Shown: positions 43,658 to 52,641 of the stretch, piece by piece
Layout of the letters: every line of letters starts with the position of its first letter
Numbering within the stretch: the first letter of the stretch is position 1
DNA from: Pseudomonas jinjuensis
Lineage (GTDB): Bacteria; Pseudomonadota; Gammaproteobacteria; Pseudomonadales; Pseudomonadaceae
Assembly: GCF_900103845.1 (NCBI RefSeq)
Contig: NZ_FNIJ01000002.1
Span: 335,864-399,863 of the forward strand
Length of the DNA stretch: 64,000 bases
Reading direction: 5' to 3'
The notes under the pieces: generated by a model
Seen by the model: only the letters and a program-made list of their open reading frames with translations
Database searches by the model: none
What the model was told of the DNA's origin: nothing
Translations under genes and position numbers: made by a program

Positions 43658-46108
43658 ATGGAAGCAGTCATGCAGGACAGATTCCGGCGTGTTCCCCACC
43701 TGGCGAGGCTGGTATGGCCGTTCGTCCTGGTGGTGCTTTTCCAGGGGCTGATCAGCGGCGCGAGCCTGTATGCGCTCTCCGCCGTGCGCGCCTATGTCGG
43801 CGGCGAAAGCCTCTGGTCCAAGGGCCAGAAGGACGCCATCTACTACCTGCAGCGCTACGGCATCACCCATAACCCCCGGGACTACCGCGGCTATCTCGAC
43901 GCCATCGGCATTCCCCTCGGCGACCGGGTGATGCGCCTCTCCCTCGACCAGCCCGAGCCGGACCTCGAACGCGCGCGGCGCGGCGCCCTGCAGGGCGGCA
44001 ACCATCCCGCCGACGTCGACAGCCTGATCTGGCTGTACCGCAACTTCCACGATGTCAGCCAGTTCCAGCATGCGGTGAAGCTCTGGCTGATCGGCGATAC
44101 CTATCTGGACCAGCTGATGGCCGTCGCCGAGACCCTGCATGCGCGGATTTCCAGCGGCAGGGTGGAGCCGGCCGAACTGCAGGCGCTGAGCGATCGCATC
44201 GAGGCGATCAATGTCGCGGTGACGCCGGTCGAGCAGGCCTTCTCCGAGACCCTCGGGAGCATTTCCCGCCAGCTGATGGGGCTGCTGCTGGCGCTGAACC
44301 TGCTCACCGGCGCCGCGCTGATCGCCCTGGCGAGCTGGCGCACGGGCAAGCTGCTGCAGCGCCAGCAGAGCTTCGAACATGCCCTGGAGGCCATGCGTGA
44401 ACGGGCGCAGACCACCCTGGCGGCGATCGGCGACGGGGTCATCGCCCTCGACCTGGGCGGCCGCGTCACCTTCGTCAACACCGCCGCCGCCGGGCTGATC
44501 GGCTGCCATGCCGACGCGGGCGTCGGTGGGCCGCTGGCGGGGCTGCTGCAGATCGTCGACGAGCGTACCCGCGAGGAAGGCCTGCCAGTGCTCGGGCAGA
44601 TTCTCCGTGGCGAGTCGGACGGCTGCTGCGAATCGGGCAAGGTCATCCGCCGGGCCGACGGCGGCAGCGTGGCGGTGACCCTGGTCTGCACGCCGATCCA
44701 GGCGCGCGGCCGGGTGGTCGGCGCGGTGCTGGTGCTGCACGACATCACCCGCGAGCGGCAGTACATGGAGAAGCTGTCCTGGCAGGCCAGCCACGATGCG
44801 CTGACCGGCCTGACCAACCGCCGCGAGTTCGAATTCCGCCTCGAACAGGCCTTGCAGCGCTCGGCGCGCCAGGGCGACCGGCACAGCCTGATGTATCTCG
44901 ATCTCGACCAGTTCAAGCTGGTCAACGACACCTGCGGGCATGCCGCCGGGGACGAGCTGCTGCGCCAGCTCTGCGCCGCGCTGGAGGATGGCCTGCGCGA
45001 GGTCGACACCCTGGCGCGGCTGGGCGGCGACGAATTCGGCATCCTGCTGGAGAACTGCCCGCCGGAGGTCGCCGGGCAGATCGCCGAGCACCTGCGGCAG
45101 ACGGTGCAGGGCCTGCATTTCATCTGGAACGGCCGCTCGTTCAAGATCACCGCCAGCATCGGCATGGTGCATGTCTCCACCCGGCTGGAGTCGGTGGAGG
45201 AGGCGCTGCGCTGCGCCGACATGGCCTGCTACATGGCCAAGGAGAAGGGCCGCAACCGCGTCCAGCTGTTCAGCGCCGACGACTCCGAGCTGGCGCAGCG
45301 CTTCGGCCAGATGACCTGGGTGCAGCGCATCCGCCTGGCCATGGAGGAAGACCGCTTCTGCCTCTACGCGCAGCCGATCTATCCGCTGCGGCCCTGCGGC
45401 GACGAGGGCGAGCATGTCGAACTGCTGCTGCGCCTGCATGACGAGGGCGGGCAGCTGGTCTCGCCGGGCCACTTCATCCCCGCCGCCGAGCGCTTCGGCC
45501 TGATGCCGCAGGTGGACCGCTGGGTGGTGCGCAGGGCCTTCGAGGAACTGGCGGCACGCGCCCGCGACGGCGAGCGGCGGCCGATCTCCACCTGCGCGCT
45601 GAACCTTTCCGGCGCCACCATCGGCGATCCCACCTTCATCGATTTCCTGCGCGAACTGCAGCCGCGCTACGGCGTGGCGCCGCAGCGCATCTGCTTCGAG
45701 ATCACCGAGACCAGCGCCATCGCCGACCTCGACAGCGCGGCGCGCTTCGTCGGCGAACTCAAGGCGCTGGGCTACCGCTTCGCCCTCGACGACTTCTGCG
45801 CCGGCATGTCGTCCTTCGCCTACCTGAAGCACCTGCCGGTGGACTACCTGAAGATCGACGGCAGCTTCGTCAAGGACATCCTCGACGACCCGATCGACCG
45901 GGCGATGGTCGAGATGATCAACCAGATCGGCCATGTGATGGGCAAGAGCACCGTGGCCGAATTCGTCGAATCGACGGAAATCCTCGAAGCCTTGCAGGAG
46001 ATCGGCGTGGATTACGTGCAGGGCTACGCGCTGGCCGCGCCGCAGCCGTTCGGCCGGCGCGTGCGCCAGGCCGAAGCGGTGGAGGAGGTCGGGGCGATCT
46101 GCAGTTAG
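43658..46108 (+). CDS. Membrane-bound GGDEF-EAL c-di-GMP enzyme with PAS domain
   Basis: The protein of about 816 residues has a membrane helix at about 17-42, a periplasmic domain of about 165 residues, a second helix near 210-230, a PAS domain, then GGDEF and EAL. GGDEF is intact (456-460), and a product-inhibition I-site RxxD (REVD) lies five residues before it. The EAL motif is ELLLR (E588), which keeps the E-x-L-x-R pattern; NLSG, FEITETS, DDFCAGMSSF, LKIDGSF and AEFVES are also present. Both cyclase and phosphodiesterase activity are therefore possible. The start is uncertain: GTG 43649, ATG 43658 or ATG 43670. Its stop overlaps the convergent gene by four bases. Confidence 0.88.
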   Translation: MEAVMQDRFRRVPHLARLVWPFVLVVLFQGLISGASLYALSAVRAYVGGESLWSKGQKDAIYYLQRYGITHNPRDYRGYLDAIGIPLGDRVMRLSLDQPEPDLERARRGALQGGNHPADVDSLIWLYRNFHDVSQFQHAVKLWLIGDTYLDQLMAVAETLHARISSGRVEPAELQALSDRIEAINVAVTPVEQAFSETLGSISRQLMGLLLALNLLTGAALIALASWRTGKLLQRQQSFEHALEAMRERAQTTLAAIGDGVIALDLGGRVTFVNTAAAGLIGCHADAGVGGPLAGLLQIVDERTREEGLPVLGQILRGESDGCCESGKVIRRADGGSVAVTLVCTPIQARGRVVGAVLVLHDITRERQYMEKLSWQASHDALTGLTNRREFEFRLEQALQRSARQGDRHSLMYLDLDQFKLVNDTCGHAAGDELLRQLCAALEDGLREVDTLARLGGDEFGILLENCPPEVAGQIAEHLRQTVQGLHFIWNGRSFKITASIGMVHVSTRLESVEEALRCADMACYMAKEKGRNRVQLFSADDSELAQRFGQMTWVQRIRLAMEEDRFCLYAQPIYPLRPCGDEGEHVELLLRLHDEGGQLVSPGHFIPAAERFGLMPQVDRWVVRRAFEELAARARDGERRPISTCALNLSGATIGDPTFIDFLRELQPRYGVAPQRICFEITETSAIADLDSAARFVGELKALGYRFALDDFCAGMSSFAYLKHLPVDYLKIDGSFVKDILDDPIDRAMVEMINQIGHVMGKSTVAEFVESTEILEALQEIGVDYVQGYALAAPQPFGRRVRQAEAVEEVGAICS

Positions 46109-47061
46109 GGAATCAGCACGATCTTGTCGCTGCGCCCCTCGTTCACTTCCCGATAGCGCTCGAGGCCTTCGCTGAGCGGCGACTCGTGGACGTCGATGGG
46201 CAGCGGCAGGCTGCCGTCGTCGAACAGCTGGCCGAAGCGGCTGAGCATCGCCGCGCAGGCCACGGTGTCGTAGAGCAGCGTGTTGACCCCGACCACCGCG
46301 CCGCCGCGGCGGTACAGCGCCAGGGCCGGCAGCTGCACCTGGCCGTCCACCGGGGCGGCGATGATGGCGATGCGGCCGAAGGTGGCCAGGGCCGGCACCG
46401 CCGCCGGCAGCCAGAAGCCGGTGGTATCGAAGATCACCTCGGCGCCGCCGGCGAATACGTGATCGACCTGTACCGCCAGGTCTTCCGGCGCATCCAGCGT
46501 CAACGCGTCGATTCCCTGGGCCTTCAGCTGCTGCGCCTGACCGGCGCGGCGCACCCCGGCCAGCACCTGCGCACCGCGCGCCTTGGCCAGGGCGATGGCG
46601 GCCGAACCCACGGCGCCGACGCCGATCACCAGCAGCCGCGTGCCGGCGCCGACCCCGGTGCGCTCCAGGGCGTCCCAGGCGGTGGTGTAGGGCACCCCGC
46701 AACTGGCGGCCTGGGCGAAGCTCAGCGCCTTCGGCATCAGCGCCACGCCGGCGGCGGGCAGGCAGAGGCGCTGGGCATGGCTGCCGTCGCTGAGGAAACC
46801 GGGCCCCCTGCCGGTGCCCCAGACGGCCTGGCCGAGCAGATGTTCCGGGCCTTCCAGCACCACGCCGGCGAAATCGCGGCCGGGCACGCGGGGCAGGGTG
46901 GTGTAGGGGAAGCGGCCGAGGACGTTCTTCACGTCGCTCGGGTTGAGGCCGGCGGCGCGCACCTCGACCAGGACTTCGTCGGCGGCGGGAACCGGGTCGG
47001 GAAGCTCGACCAGCTTCAGCGCGGCGAGGTCTCCGGTGTAGGCGAATTGCAGGGCTTGCAT
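46105..47061 (-). CDS. Zinc-type alcohol dehydrogenase-like/quinone oxidoreductase family protein
   Basis: The 318-residue MDR protein has the GroES-like start (VRAAGLNPSDVKNVLGRFP, VPGRDFAGVV) and a Rossmann nucleotide-binding fold with LLVIGVGAVGSAAIALAKARGAQVLAG (in parts). The cysteines of the structural zinc of true alcohol dehydrogenases are absent, so a zinc-free quinone or enoyl reductase activity with NADPH is more likely. Start 47061 follows the XapX gene by 44 bases on the same strand. Confidence 0.85.
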   Translation of the reverse strand: MQALQFAYTGDLAALKLVELPDPVPAADEVLVEVRAAGLNPSDVKNVLGRFPYTTLPRVPGRDFAGVVLEGPEHLLGQAVWGTGRGPGFLSDGSHAQRLCLPAAGVALMPKALSFAQAASCGVPYTTAWDALERTGVGAGTRLLVIGVGAVGSAAIALAKARGAQVLAGVRRAGQAQQLKAQGIDALTLDAPEDLAVQVDHVFAGGAEVIFDTTGFWLPAAVPALATFGRIAIIAAPVDGQVQLPALALYRRGGAVVGVNTLLYDTVACAAMLSRFGQLFDDGSLPLPIDVHESPLSEGLERYREVNEGRSDKIVLIP

Positions 47062-47105
47062 GGGGAATGTCCGTAGCGGATGGGTTGAAAGGAAGTGCCG
47101 GTTGT

Positions 47106-47279
47106 TCACTGTAGCCAGCGCAGCACCAGCTCGCGCCCGGCCGGCAGCAGACTCTCGCCGATGCTCATGCCGAGCAGCCCGACCAGCGCCACCGCGGGCG
47201 GGGCGGGCGAGCGGAAGTCCAGCAGGTTGTACAGGGCGCCGACGGCAAGGCCGATGGCCAGCGAGATCATGTAGTTCAT
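47106..47279 (-). CDS. XapX-domain small membrane protein
   Basis: A 57-residue product begins MNYMISLAIGLAVGALYNLL and contains DFRSPAPPAVALVGLLGMSIGE, the XapX pattern. It has two membrane helices. Function is unknown. The ATG at 47279 follows GGAGGCACC, a strong ribosome site. It probably shares a transcript with the downstream oxidoreductase. Confidence 0.85.
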   Translation of the reverse strand: MNYMISLAIGLAVGALYNLLDFRSPAPPAVALVGLLGMSIGESLLPAGRELVLRWLQ

Positions 47280-47394
47280 GGTGCCTCCGAGGTGGGCCGG
47301 GGGAGTGGAGGCATTCTGGCGACAGCGGGTTGGGGCTGCCGGTCATAGGCTTCGGAATTTCGGACAGGGTGAGACTGGCACGATCCTTTCTCTT

Positions 47395-47525
47395 TGTAGG
47401 AGCCAGCTTGCTGGCGATTTCCGCGCTCTCCTTCCGCGCTGGCGTCGACGAGAAACCCGGATCGCCAGCAAGCTGGCTCCTACAGGTAAGGCACTGCGCC
47501 TGTAGGAGCGGGCCATGCCCGCGAC
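47395..47525. repeat. Three REP units of two variants
   Basis: A TGTAGGAGCCAGCTTGCTGGCGAT unit (in parts) and its inverse GCCAGCAAGCTGGCTCCTACA are followed by a third unit of the TGTAGGAGCGGGCCATGCCCGC variant. They lie between the XapX gene and the 3' end of the AraC gene. Confidence 0.85.
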
Positions 47526-47545
47526 CTCAGCCGCGCAGGAGGAAC

Positions 47546-47577
47546 GGTGGAAAACGCTTCGCGTTTTTCACCCTACG
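47546..47577. repeat. GGTGGAAAACGC-type hairpin
   Basis: AAAACGC-TTC-GCGTTTT with flanking GGTGG and CACCCTAC belongs to the GTAGGGTGG family. It overlaps the very 3' end of the AraC-type gene and may act as its terminator. Confidence 0.55.
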
Positions 47578-48349
47578 GAGCGCCCGACTCCAGGAATGCC
47601 GAAGGCGCCACCCCCAGCTCGCGCCTGAACATCTCGCTGAAACTCCCCGGCTGGTACCCCAGCGAATGGGCGATGGCGCTCACCGGCGTGCCTTCGGTCA
47701 GCGCCGCCACCGCCGTGGCCAGCTGCACCTGGCGGCGCCAGGCGGCGAAGCCCATGCCGAGGCTGCGCTGGAACAGGCGGGCGAGGGTGCGCACGCTGGC
47801 GCCGGCGTCGGCGGCGTGCTGTTCGAAGGGGATTTCCTGCGACGGCGCCGCCATCACCGCGTGGCACAGATTCAGCAGGCGCCGGTCGGACGCATCCGGC
47901 AGCGGCACCCGCGGCAGGCTGCGGCGGGCGCGGCGCAGTTCCAGCACGGCGAGGTCGGACAGCGCGCGGTAGTACTCGGCGTCCGGGCTCTGCTCCTGCT
48001 CCACCAGCCTGAGGATCAGCTCGCGCAGCAGCGCGCCGACCTCGACCACCTGCACCTGCGCCTCCAGCGACTGCGCCAGGGACGGGCGCAGGTAGATGTT
48101 GCGCATCTGCAGCTCCGACACCACGCGAATCCCGTGCGGCACCCCCGGCGGCAGCCACACCGCGCGGTGCGGCGGCACCAGCAGGGCCTCCTCCGGCGTT
48201 TCCAGCCACATCAGCCCGGACATGGCGTAGAGCACCTGGCCCCAGTCGTGCTCGTGCGGCTCGATGTACAGGCCGCGCGGATAGTTGCGCGCCACGCCGC
48301 GCAGGGGCGTGGTGCTGTTGTTCAGGTCGGGTGGCGCGGCGCGGGCCAT
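47573..48349 (-). CDS. AraC-family regulator with N-terminal cupin
   Basis: The 258-residue protein has a cupin-type sensor (YIEPHEHDWGQVLYAMSGLMWL, VPPHRAVWLPPGVPHGI) and an AraC double helix-turn-helix (ADAGASVRTLARLFQRSLGMGF, AIAHSLGYQPGSFSEMFRRELG). The target is not known. It could control the neighbouring oxidoreductase operon in the same direction. GGGCCATGGGCG surrounds a start with little ribosome-site support. Confidence 0.82.
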   Translation of the reverse strand: MARAAPPDLNNSTTPLRGVARNYPRGLYIEPHEHDWGQVLYAMSGLMWLETPEEALLVPPHRAVWLPPGVPHGIRVVSELQMRNIYLRPSLAQSLEAQVQVVEVGALLRELILRLVEQEQSPDAEYYRALSDLAVLELRRARRSLPRVPLPDASDRRLLNLCHAVMAAPSQEIPFEQHAADAGASVRTLARLFQRSLGMGFAAWRRQVQLATAVAALTEGTPVSAIAHSLGYQPGSFSEMFRRELGVAPSAFLESGAP

Positions 48350-48382
48350 GGGCGATCACGGGGACGGAAGTGGGGTGAGAAC

Positions 48383-48474
48383 TGTAGGAGCCAGCTTGCT
48401 GGCGATCAACTGTGCCTGCCGGCAACGTAGTAACCCGGATGAGATTTCGGATCGCCAGCAAGCTGGCTCCTGCC
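48383..48474. repeat. REP pair (GCCAGCTTGCTGGC type)
   Basis: TGTAGGAGCCAGCTTGCTGGC and its inverse GCCAGCAAGCTGGCTCCTG face each other, as in the element at 9.65 kb. Confidence 0.85.
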
Positions 48475-48540
48475 GGAGCGTGCGATGTGGTTGTTTCGGA
48501 GTGAGTACTTCATCTCCCGTGGCAGCTTGTCGCACCGCCT

Positions 48541-48558
48541 TGTAAGGATTTCGTTACG
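48541..48558. promoter_or_regulatory. PhhR/TyrR-box-like site 1 upstream of hpd
   Basis: TGTAAG-GATTTC-GTTACG fits the TyrR-type pattern TGTAAA-N6-TTTACA with two mismatches. It is about 190 bases before the hpd start. Confidence 0.65.
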
Positions 48559-48591
48559 CCTGTCAGGCCCCCGGCACGGGGCTTTCGCGGC

Positions 48592-48609
48592 TGTAAGGAT
48601 TTCTTGACG
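48592..48609. promoter_or_regulatory. PhhR/TyrR-box-like site 2 upstream of hpd
   Basis: TGTAAG-GATTTC-TTGACG repeats the first box 51 bases downstream, about five helical turns, with the same central GATTTC. Confidence 0.6.
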
Positions 48610-48747
48610 CCGCGAACGCCGGAGCGCATCCCAGAGCGCCTCGCCGCGTCTTGCCCGAAAGCCCCGCGGCGGTTGAGATGAAGGCATCCAATCCAGCCTG
48701 GCGGCCGCCTTGCGACGCCAGTTCCACAACAACAATGAGGAGGCCGG

Positions 48748-49833
48748 ATGAACGCCGTGGCCAAGATCGAGCAACACAATCCCATCGGTACCGACGGTTT
48801 CGAGTTCGTCGAATTCACAGCGCCGGACGCCACCGGCATCGAGCAACTGCGCCAGCTGTTCACCGCCATGGGCTTCACCGAGACGGCCAAGCACCGTTCC
48901 AAGGAAGTCTGGCTGTTCCAGCAGAACGACATCAACATCGTGCTCAACGGCAGCCCCACCGGCCACGTCCACGAGTTCGCCAAGAAGCACGGCCCGAGCG
49001 CCTGCGCCATGGCCTTCCGGGTGAAGAATGCCGCCCAGGCCGCCGCCTACGTCGAGTCCCAGGGCGCCACGCTGGTCGGCAGCCACGCCAACTTCGGCGA
49101 GCTGAACATCCCCTGCGTCGAAGGCATCGGCGGTTCGCTGCTGTACCTCGTCGACCGCTACGGCTCGCACAGCATCTATGACGTCGACTTCGAGTTCATC
49201 GAAGGCCGCAGCCCCAACGACAATGCCGTCGGCCTGCTGGCCATCGATCACCTGACCCACAACGTCAAGCGCGGCCAGATGGACGTGTGGTCCGGCTTCT
49301 ACGAGCGCATCGCCAACTTCCGCGAGATTCGCTACTTCGACATCGAGGGCAAGCTCACCGGCCTGTTCTCCCGCGCCATGACCGCGCCCTGCGGCAAGAT
49401 CCGCATCCCGATCAACGAGTCGGCGGACGACAAGTCGCAGATCGAGGAATTCATCCGCGAATACCACGGCGAAGGTATCCAGCACATCGCCCTGGCGACC
49501 GACGACATCTATGCCACCGTGCGCCAGCTGCGCGCCAACGGCGTGGACTTCATGCACACCCCGGACACCTACTACGAGAAGGTCGATACCCGCGTGCCGG
49601 GCCACGGCGAACCGCTCGACCAGCTGCGCGACCTGAACATCCTGATCGACGGCGCGCCGGGCGACGACGGCATCCTGCTGCAGATCTTCACCAACACGGT
49701 GATCGGCCCGATCTTCTTCGAGATCATCCAGCGCAAGGGCAACCAGGGCTTCGGCGAGGGCAACTTCAAGGCCCTGTTCGAATCCATCGAGGAAGACCAG
49801 ATCCGTCGCGGCGTGATCGCCGACGAGCACTGA
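48748..49833 (+). CDS. hpd: 4-Hydroxyphenylpyruvate dioxygenase
   Basis: Hpd converts 4-hydroxyphenylpyruvate to homogentisate, using Fe(II) and oxygen. The 361-residue protein has the expected ligands H168 (AIDHLTHNV), H246 (IQHIALATDDI) and E325 (FFEIIQRKG). ATG 48748 follows GAGGAGGCCGG. It is the first gene of an apparent hpd-maiA-aroP group, with PhhR-like boxes upstream. The enzyme follows the tyrosine aminotransferase PhhC encoded further on. Confidence 0.96.
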   Translation: MNAVAKIEQHNPIGTDGFEFVEFTAPDATGIEQLRQLFTAMGFTETAKHRSKEVWLFQQNDINIVLNGSPTGHVHEFAKKHGPSACAMAFRVKNAAQAAAYVESQGATLVGSHANFGELNIPCVEGIGGSLLYLVDRYGSHSIYDVDFEFIEGRSPNDNAVGLLAIDHLTHNVKRGQMDVWSGFYERIANFREIRYFDIEGKLTGLFSRAMTAPCGKIRIPINESADDKSQIEEFIREYHGEGIQHIALATDDIYATVRQLRANGVDFMHTPDTYYEKVDTRVPGHGEPLDQLRDLNILIDGAPGDDGILLQIFTNTVIGPIFFEIIQRKGNQGFGEGNFKALFESIEEDQIRRGVIADEH

Positions 49834-49842
49834 AGCCAGCCG

Positions 49843-49866
49843 CCCTCTCCCGCGAGGGAGAGGGCC
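49843..49866. repeat. CCCTCTCCC-GCGA-GGGAGAGGG hairpin between hpd and maiA
   Basis: A perfect inverted repeat of the same type as at 30.71 kb lies in the 47-base gap between hpd and maiA. It may trim expression of maiA. Confidence 0.6.
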
Positions 49867-49880
49867 TGCGAGAAGCCCCC

Positions 49881-50522
49881 ATGCCGACCCTGTACTCCTA
49901 CTGGCGCTCCAGCGCCGCCTACCGGGTGCGCATCGCGCTCAACCTGAAGGGCCTGGCGTACCGCCAGGTGCCGGTGCATCTGCTGAAGGACGGCGGCCAG
50001 CAGCACGCCGCCGACTACCGCGCACTGAACCCGCAGGAGCTGGTGCCGCTGCTGGTGGACGGCGAGGCGCGCATCGCCCAGTCGCTGGCGATCCTCGAAT
50101 ACCTCGAGGAAACCCACCCGCAACCGGCCCTGCTGCCGCGCGAGCCGCTGCAGCGGGCGAAGGTGCGGGCGCTGGCGCTGCACCTCGCCTGCGACATCCA
50201 TCCGCTGAACAACCTGCGCGTGCTGCAGTACCTCAGCGGCACCCTGGGCGTCGCCGACGAGGCGAAGAGCGCCTGGATCCGCCACTGGATCGATACCGGC
50301 CTGCGCAGCATCGAGGCGGGCCTGGCCGACCTGCGCGGCCCGCTGTCCCTCGGCGAGCGCCCGGGCTACCTGGAAGCCTGCCTGATTCCCCAGCTCTACA
50401 ACGCCCGCCGCTTCGGCTGCGACCTCTCCGGCTACCCGCGCATCCTCGCCATGGAAGCGCGCTGCCAGGAGCTGGAAGCCTTCCAGCAGGCCGCCCCGGA
50501 GGTGCAGCCGGACGCGCAGTGA
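49881..50522 (+). CDS. maiA: Maleylacetoacetate isomerase
   Basis: MaiA, a zeta-class glutathione S-transferase, isomerises maleylacetoacetate to fumarylacetoacetate using glutathione. The 213-residue protein has the zeta signature YSYWRSSAAYRVRIALNLKG with the active serine pair, NPQELVPLLVDG, and ALACDIHPLNNLRVL-like text (HLACDIHPLNNLRVLQYL). ATG 49881 lies 47 bases after hpd. The other homogentisate-branch enzymes (HmgA and FahA) are not in the window, so they must be elsewhere. GTG and earlier starts overlap hpd. Confidence 0.92.
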   Translation: MPTLYSYWRSSAAYRVRIALNLKGLAYRQVPVHLLKDGGQQHAADYRALNPQELVPLLVDGEARIAQSLAILEYLEETHPQPALLPREPLQRAKVRALALHLACDIHPLNNLRVLQYLSGTLGVADEAKSAWIRHWIDTGLRSIEAGLADLRGPLSLGERPGYLEACLIPQLYNARRFGCDLSGYPRILAMEARCQELEAFQQAAPEVQPDAQ

Positions 50523-50608
50523 TCCCCGCCTGATACGCCTTGTATCCCCCGGAGCCACAAGCGCCGGGGTTCCAGCTCCGTCACAGACAAAAACAAAAGG
50601 TGACGTTA

Positions 50609-52018
50609 ATGACGTGTGACACCCAGCACGCAGGCCAGCTCCAGCGCGGCCTGAAGAATCGCCATATCCAGCTGATCGCCCTCGGCGGCGCCATCGGCAC
50701 CGGCCTGTTCCTCGGCTCCGCCGGGGTGATCAAGTCGGCCGGGCCGTCGATGATCCTCGGCTACGCCATCGCCGGCTTCATCGCCTTTCTGATCATGCGC
50801 CAGCTCGGCGAGATGATCGTCGAGGAGCCGGTGGCCGGTTCCTTCAGCCACTTCGCGCACAAGTACTGGGGCGGCTTCGCCGGCTTCCTCTCCGGCTGGA
50901 ACTGCTGGGTGCTGTACATCCTGGTGGGCATGTCGGAACTGACCGCGGTCGGCAAGTACATCCACTACTGGTGGCCGGACGTACCGACCTGGGCGACCGC
51001 GGCAGCATTCTTCGTGGTGGTCAACGCGATCAACCTGTTCAACGTGAAGGCCTTCGGCGAGACCGAATTCTGGTTCGCCATCATCAAGGTCGTCGCCATC
51101 GTCGGCATGATCGCCCTTGGCAGCTGGCTGCTGGTCAGCGGCAACGGCGGCGAGCAGGCCACGGTGAGCAACCTGTGGAGCCACGGCGGCTTCTTCCCCA
51201 ACGGCATCAGCGGCCTGGTGATGGCCATGGCGATCATCATGTTCTCCTTCGGCGGCCTGGAAATGCTCGGCTTCACCGCCGCCGAGGCCGACCAGCCGAA
51301 GACCGTGATCCCCAAGGCGATCAACCAGGTCATCTACCGCATCCTGATCTTCTACATCGGCGCGCTGGTGGTGCTGCTCTCGCTGACCCCGTGGGACAGC
51401 CTGCTGCAGACCCTCAACGCCTCCGGCGACTCCTACAGCGGCAGCCCGTTCGTGCAGATCTTCTCGATGATCGGCAGCGACACCGCCGCCCACGTCCTCA
51501 ACTTCGTGGTGCTCACCGCCGCGCTGTCGGTCTACAACAGCGGCACCTACTGCAACGGCCGCATGCTGGTAGGCCTGGCCGAGCAGGGCGATGCGCCGAA
51601 GGCGCTGGCCAAGGTCGATGCCCGTGGCGTGCCGGTGCGTTCGCTGCTGGTTTCCGCGGCGGTGACCTTCCTCGCCGTGCTGGTCAACTACCTGATGCCG
51701 GCCCGCGCGCTGGAACTGCTGATGTCCCTGGTGGTGGCGGCGCTGGTGATCAACTGGGCGATGATCAGCCTGGCGCACCTGAAATTCCGCGGCCAGATGG
51801 ACCGCCGCGGCGTGCGCACCGGCTTCCGCGCCCTGTGGTACCCGGCGGGCAACTACCTGTGCCTGGGCTTCGTGCTGTTCATCCTCGGCGTGATGCTGCT
51901 GACCCCAGGCATCCAGGTGTCGGTCTACGCCATCCCGGTGTGGCTGCTGGTGATGTTCGCCTGCTACCGCCTGAAGCGCCCGCTGCCGGCGCGCCAGGCG
52001 GTGGCGCTGGCGGACTGA
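50609..52018 (+). CDS. aroP: Aromatic amino acid permease AroP
   Basis: AroP imports phenylalanine, tyrosine and tryptophan with protons across the inner membrane. The 469-residue APC-superfamily protein has twelve membrane segments and the family opening GLKNRHIQLIALGGAIGTGLFLGSAGVIKSAGP (in parts), GYAIAGFIAFLIMRQLGEM and FSFGGLEMLGFTAAEADQP. ATG 50609 follows AAAAGGTGACGTTA. Its place after hpd and maiA supports a role in aromatic amino-acid use. Confidence 0.93.
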   Translation: MTCDTQHAGQLQRGLKNRHIQLIALGGAIGTGLFLGSAGVIKSAGPSMILGYAIAGFIAFLIMRQLGEMIVEEPVAGSFSHFAHKYWGGFAGFLSGWNCWVLYILVGMSELTAVGKYIHYWWPDVPTWATAAAFFVVVNAINLFNVKAFGETEFWFAIIKVVAIVGMIALGSWLLVSGNGGEQATVSNLWSHGGFFPNGISGLVMAMAIIMFSFGGLEMLGFTAAEADQPKTVIPKAINQVIYRILIFYIGALVVLLSLTPWDSLLQTLNASGDSYSGSPFVQIFSMIGSDTAAHVLNFVVLTAALSVYNSGTYCNGRMLVGLAEQGDAPKALAKVDARGVPVRSLLVSAAVTFLAVLVNYLMPARALELLMSLVVAALVINWAMISLAHLKFRGQMDRRGVRTGFRALWYPAGNYLCLGFVLFILGVMLLTPGIQVSVYAIPVWLLVMFACYRLKRPLPARQAVALAD

Positions 52019-52090
52019 GTTTCCAGCGTTGACCCGTCGGCCCGGTCATTCCTAGAGTGACCGGGCCGATTTCATTTCAGAGGGATATCC

Positions 52091-52465
52091 ATGAAAAAAG
52101 CACTCTGGCTGCTGGCTGCCGTTCCCGTGTTCCTGGTCGCCTGTGGCGGCGAGGAGCCGAAGTCCGCGGCGGCGGACGCGCTGGTCCTGCCCGGCGACGC
52201 CGAACTCGATTCGCGCAACGTCGAATACAAGTGCGAGGACGGCCGCGACATCACCGTCCAGTACCTCAACAAGGGCGACAACCGCCTGGCCGTGGTGCCG
52301 GTCAGCGACAGCTCGACCCTGGTGTTCGCCAACGTCATCTCCGGCTCCGGCGCGCGCTACGCCGCCGCGCAGTACATATGGTGGAGCAAGGGAGCGGAGG
52401 CGACGCTGTACAAGGAATGGATGGGCGGCGAGCCGGTGAATGGAGTGGTTTGCAGGGAGCGGTGA
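52091..52465 (+). CDS. mliC: MliC/PliC-type lysozyme inhibitor lipoprotein
   Basis: The 124-residue protein has a lipoprotein signal ending in the lipobox LVAC. The mature domain matches membrane-bound c-type lysozyme inhibitors: VEYKCEDGRDITVQYLN, the inhibitory-site text SGSGARYAAAQYIWWSKG, and a C-terminal Cys. It protects the wall from host lysozyme. ATG 52091 follows AGAGGGATATCC. The same order after aroP is seen in P. aeruginosa. Confidence 0.88.
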   Translation: MKKALWLLAAVPVFLVACGGEEPKSAAADALVLPGDAELDSRNVEYKCEDGRDITVQYLNKGDNRLAVVPVSDSSTLVFANVISGSGARYAAAQYIWWSKGAEATLYKEWMGGEPVNGVVCRER

Positions 52466-52486
52466 GGAGGACGCTCATGCCGATCC

Positions 52487-52610
52487 TGTAGGAGCGGGCC
52501 ATGCCCGCGACATCGCGGTCGGTCGTGGGCATGGCCCACTCCTACAAAAAGCACTATCCGGCTACACCGGCGCTGAAGGAAAGCCGGATCGCCAGCAAGC
52601 TGGCTCCTAC
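52487..52610. repeat. REP cluster (two variants)
   Basis: A GCGGGCCATGCCCGC pair (52487-52546, the right copy imperfect) is followed by a single GCCAGCAAGCTGGCTCCTAC unit (52587-52610). They lie between the converging mliC and porin genes. Confidence 0.8.
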
Positions 52611-52641
52611 GGGTTCCTCCCGCGCCTTCGCGTTTCGAACC

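Larger units (their letters stand above)
48350..48747. other. Gene-free stretch upstream of hpd
   Basis: This 398-base region holds a REP pair (48383-48474), then two PhhR-box-like sites (48541-48558 and 48592-48609), and about 140 bases of hpd leader. No gene is evident. Confidence 0.65.

Noticed and set aside
43313..46702. Very long minus-strand open frame opposite the GGDEF-EAL gene
   Set aside because: It is a GC-rich shadow frame; the plus strand has intact GGDEF and EAL motifs, and the minus product has no recognisable domain.
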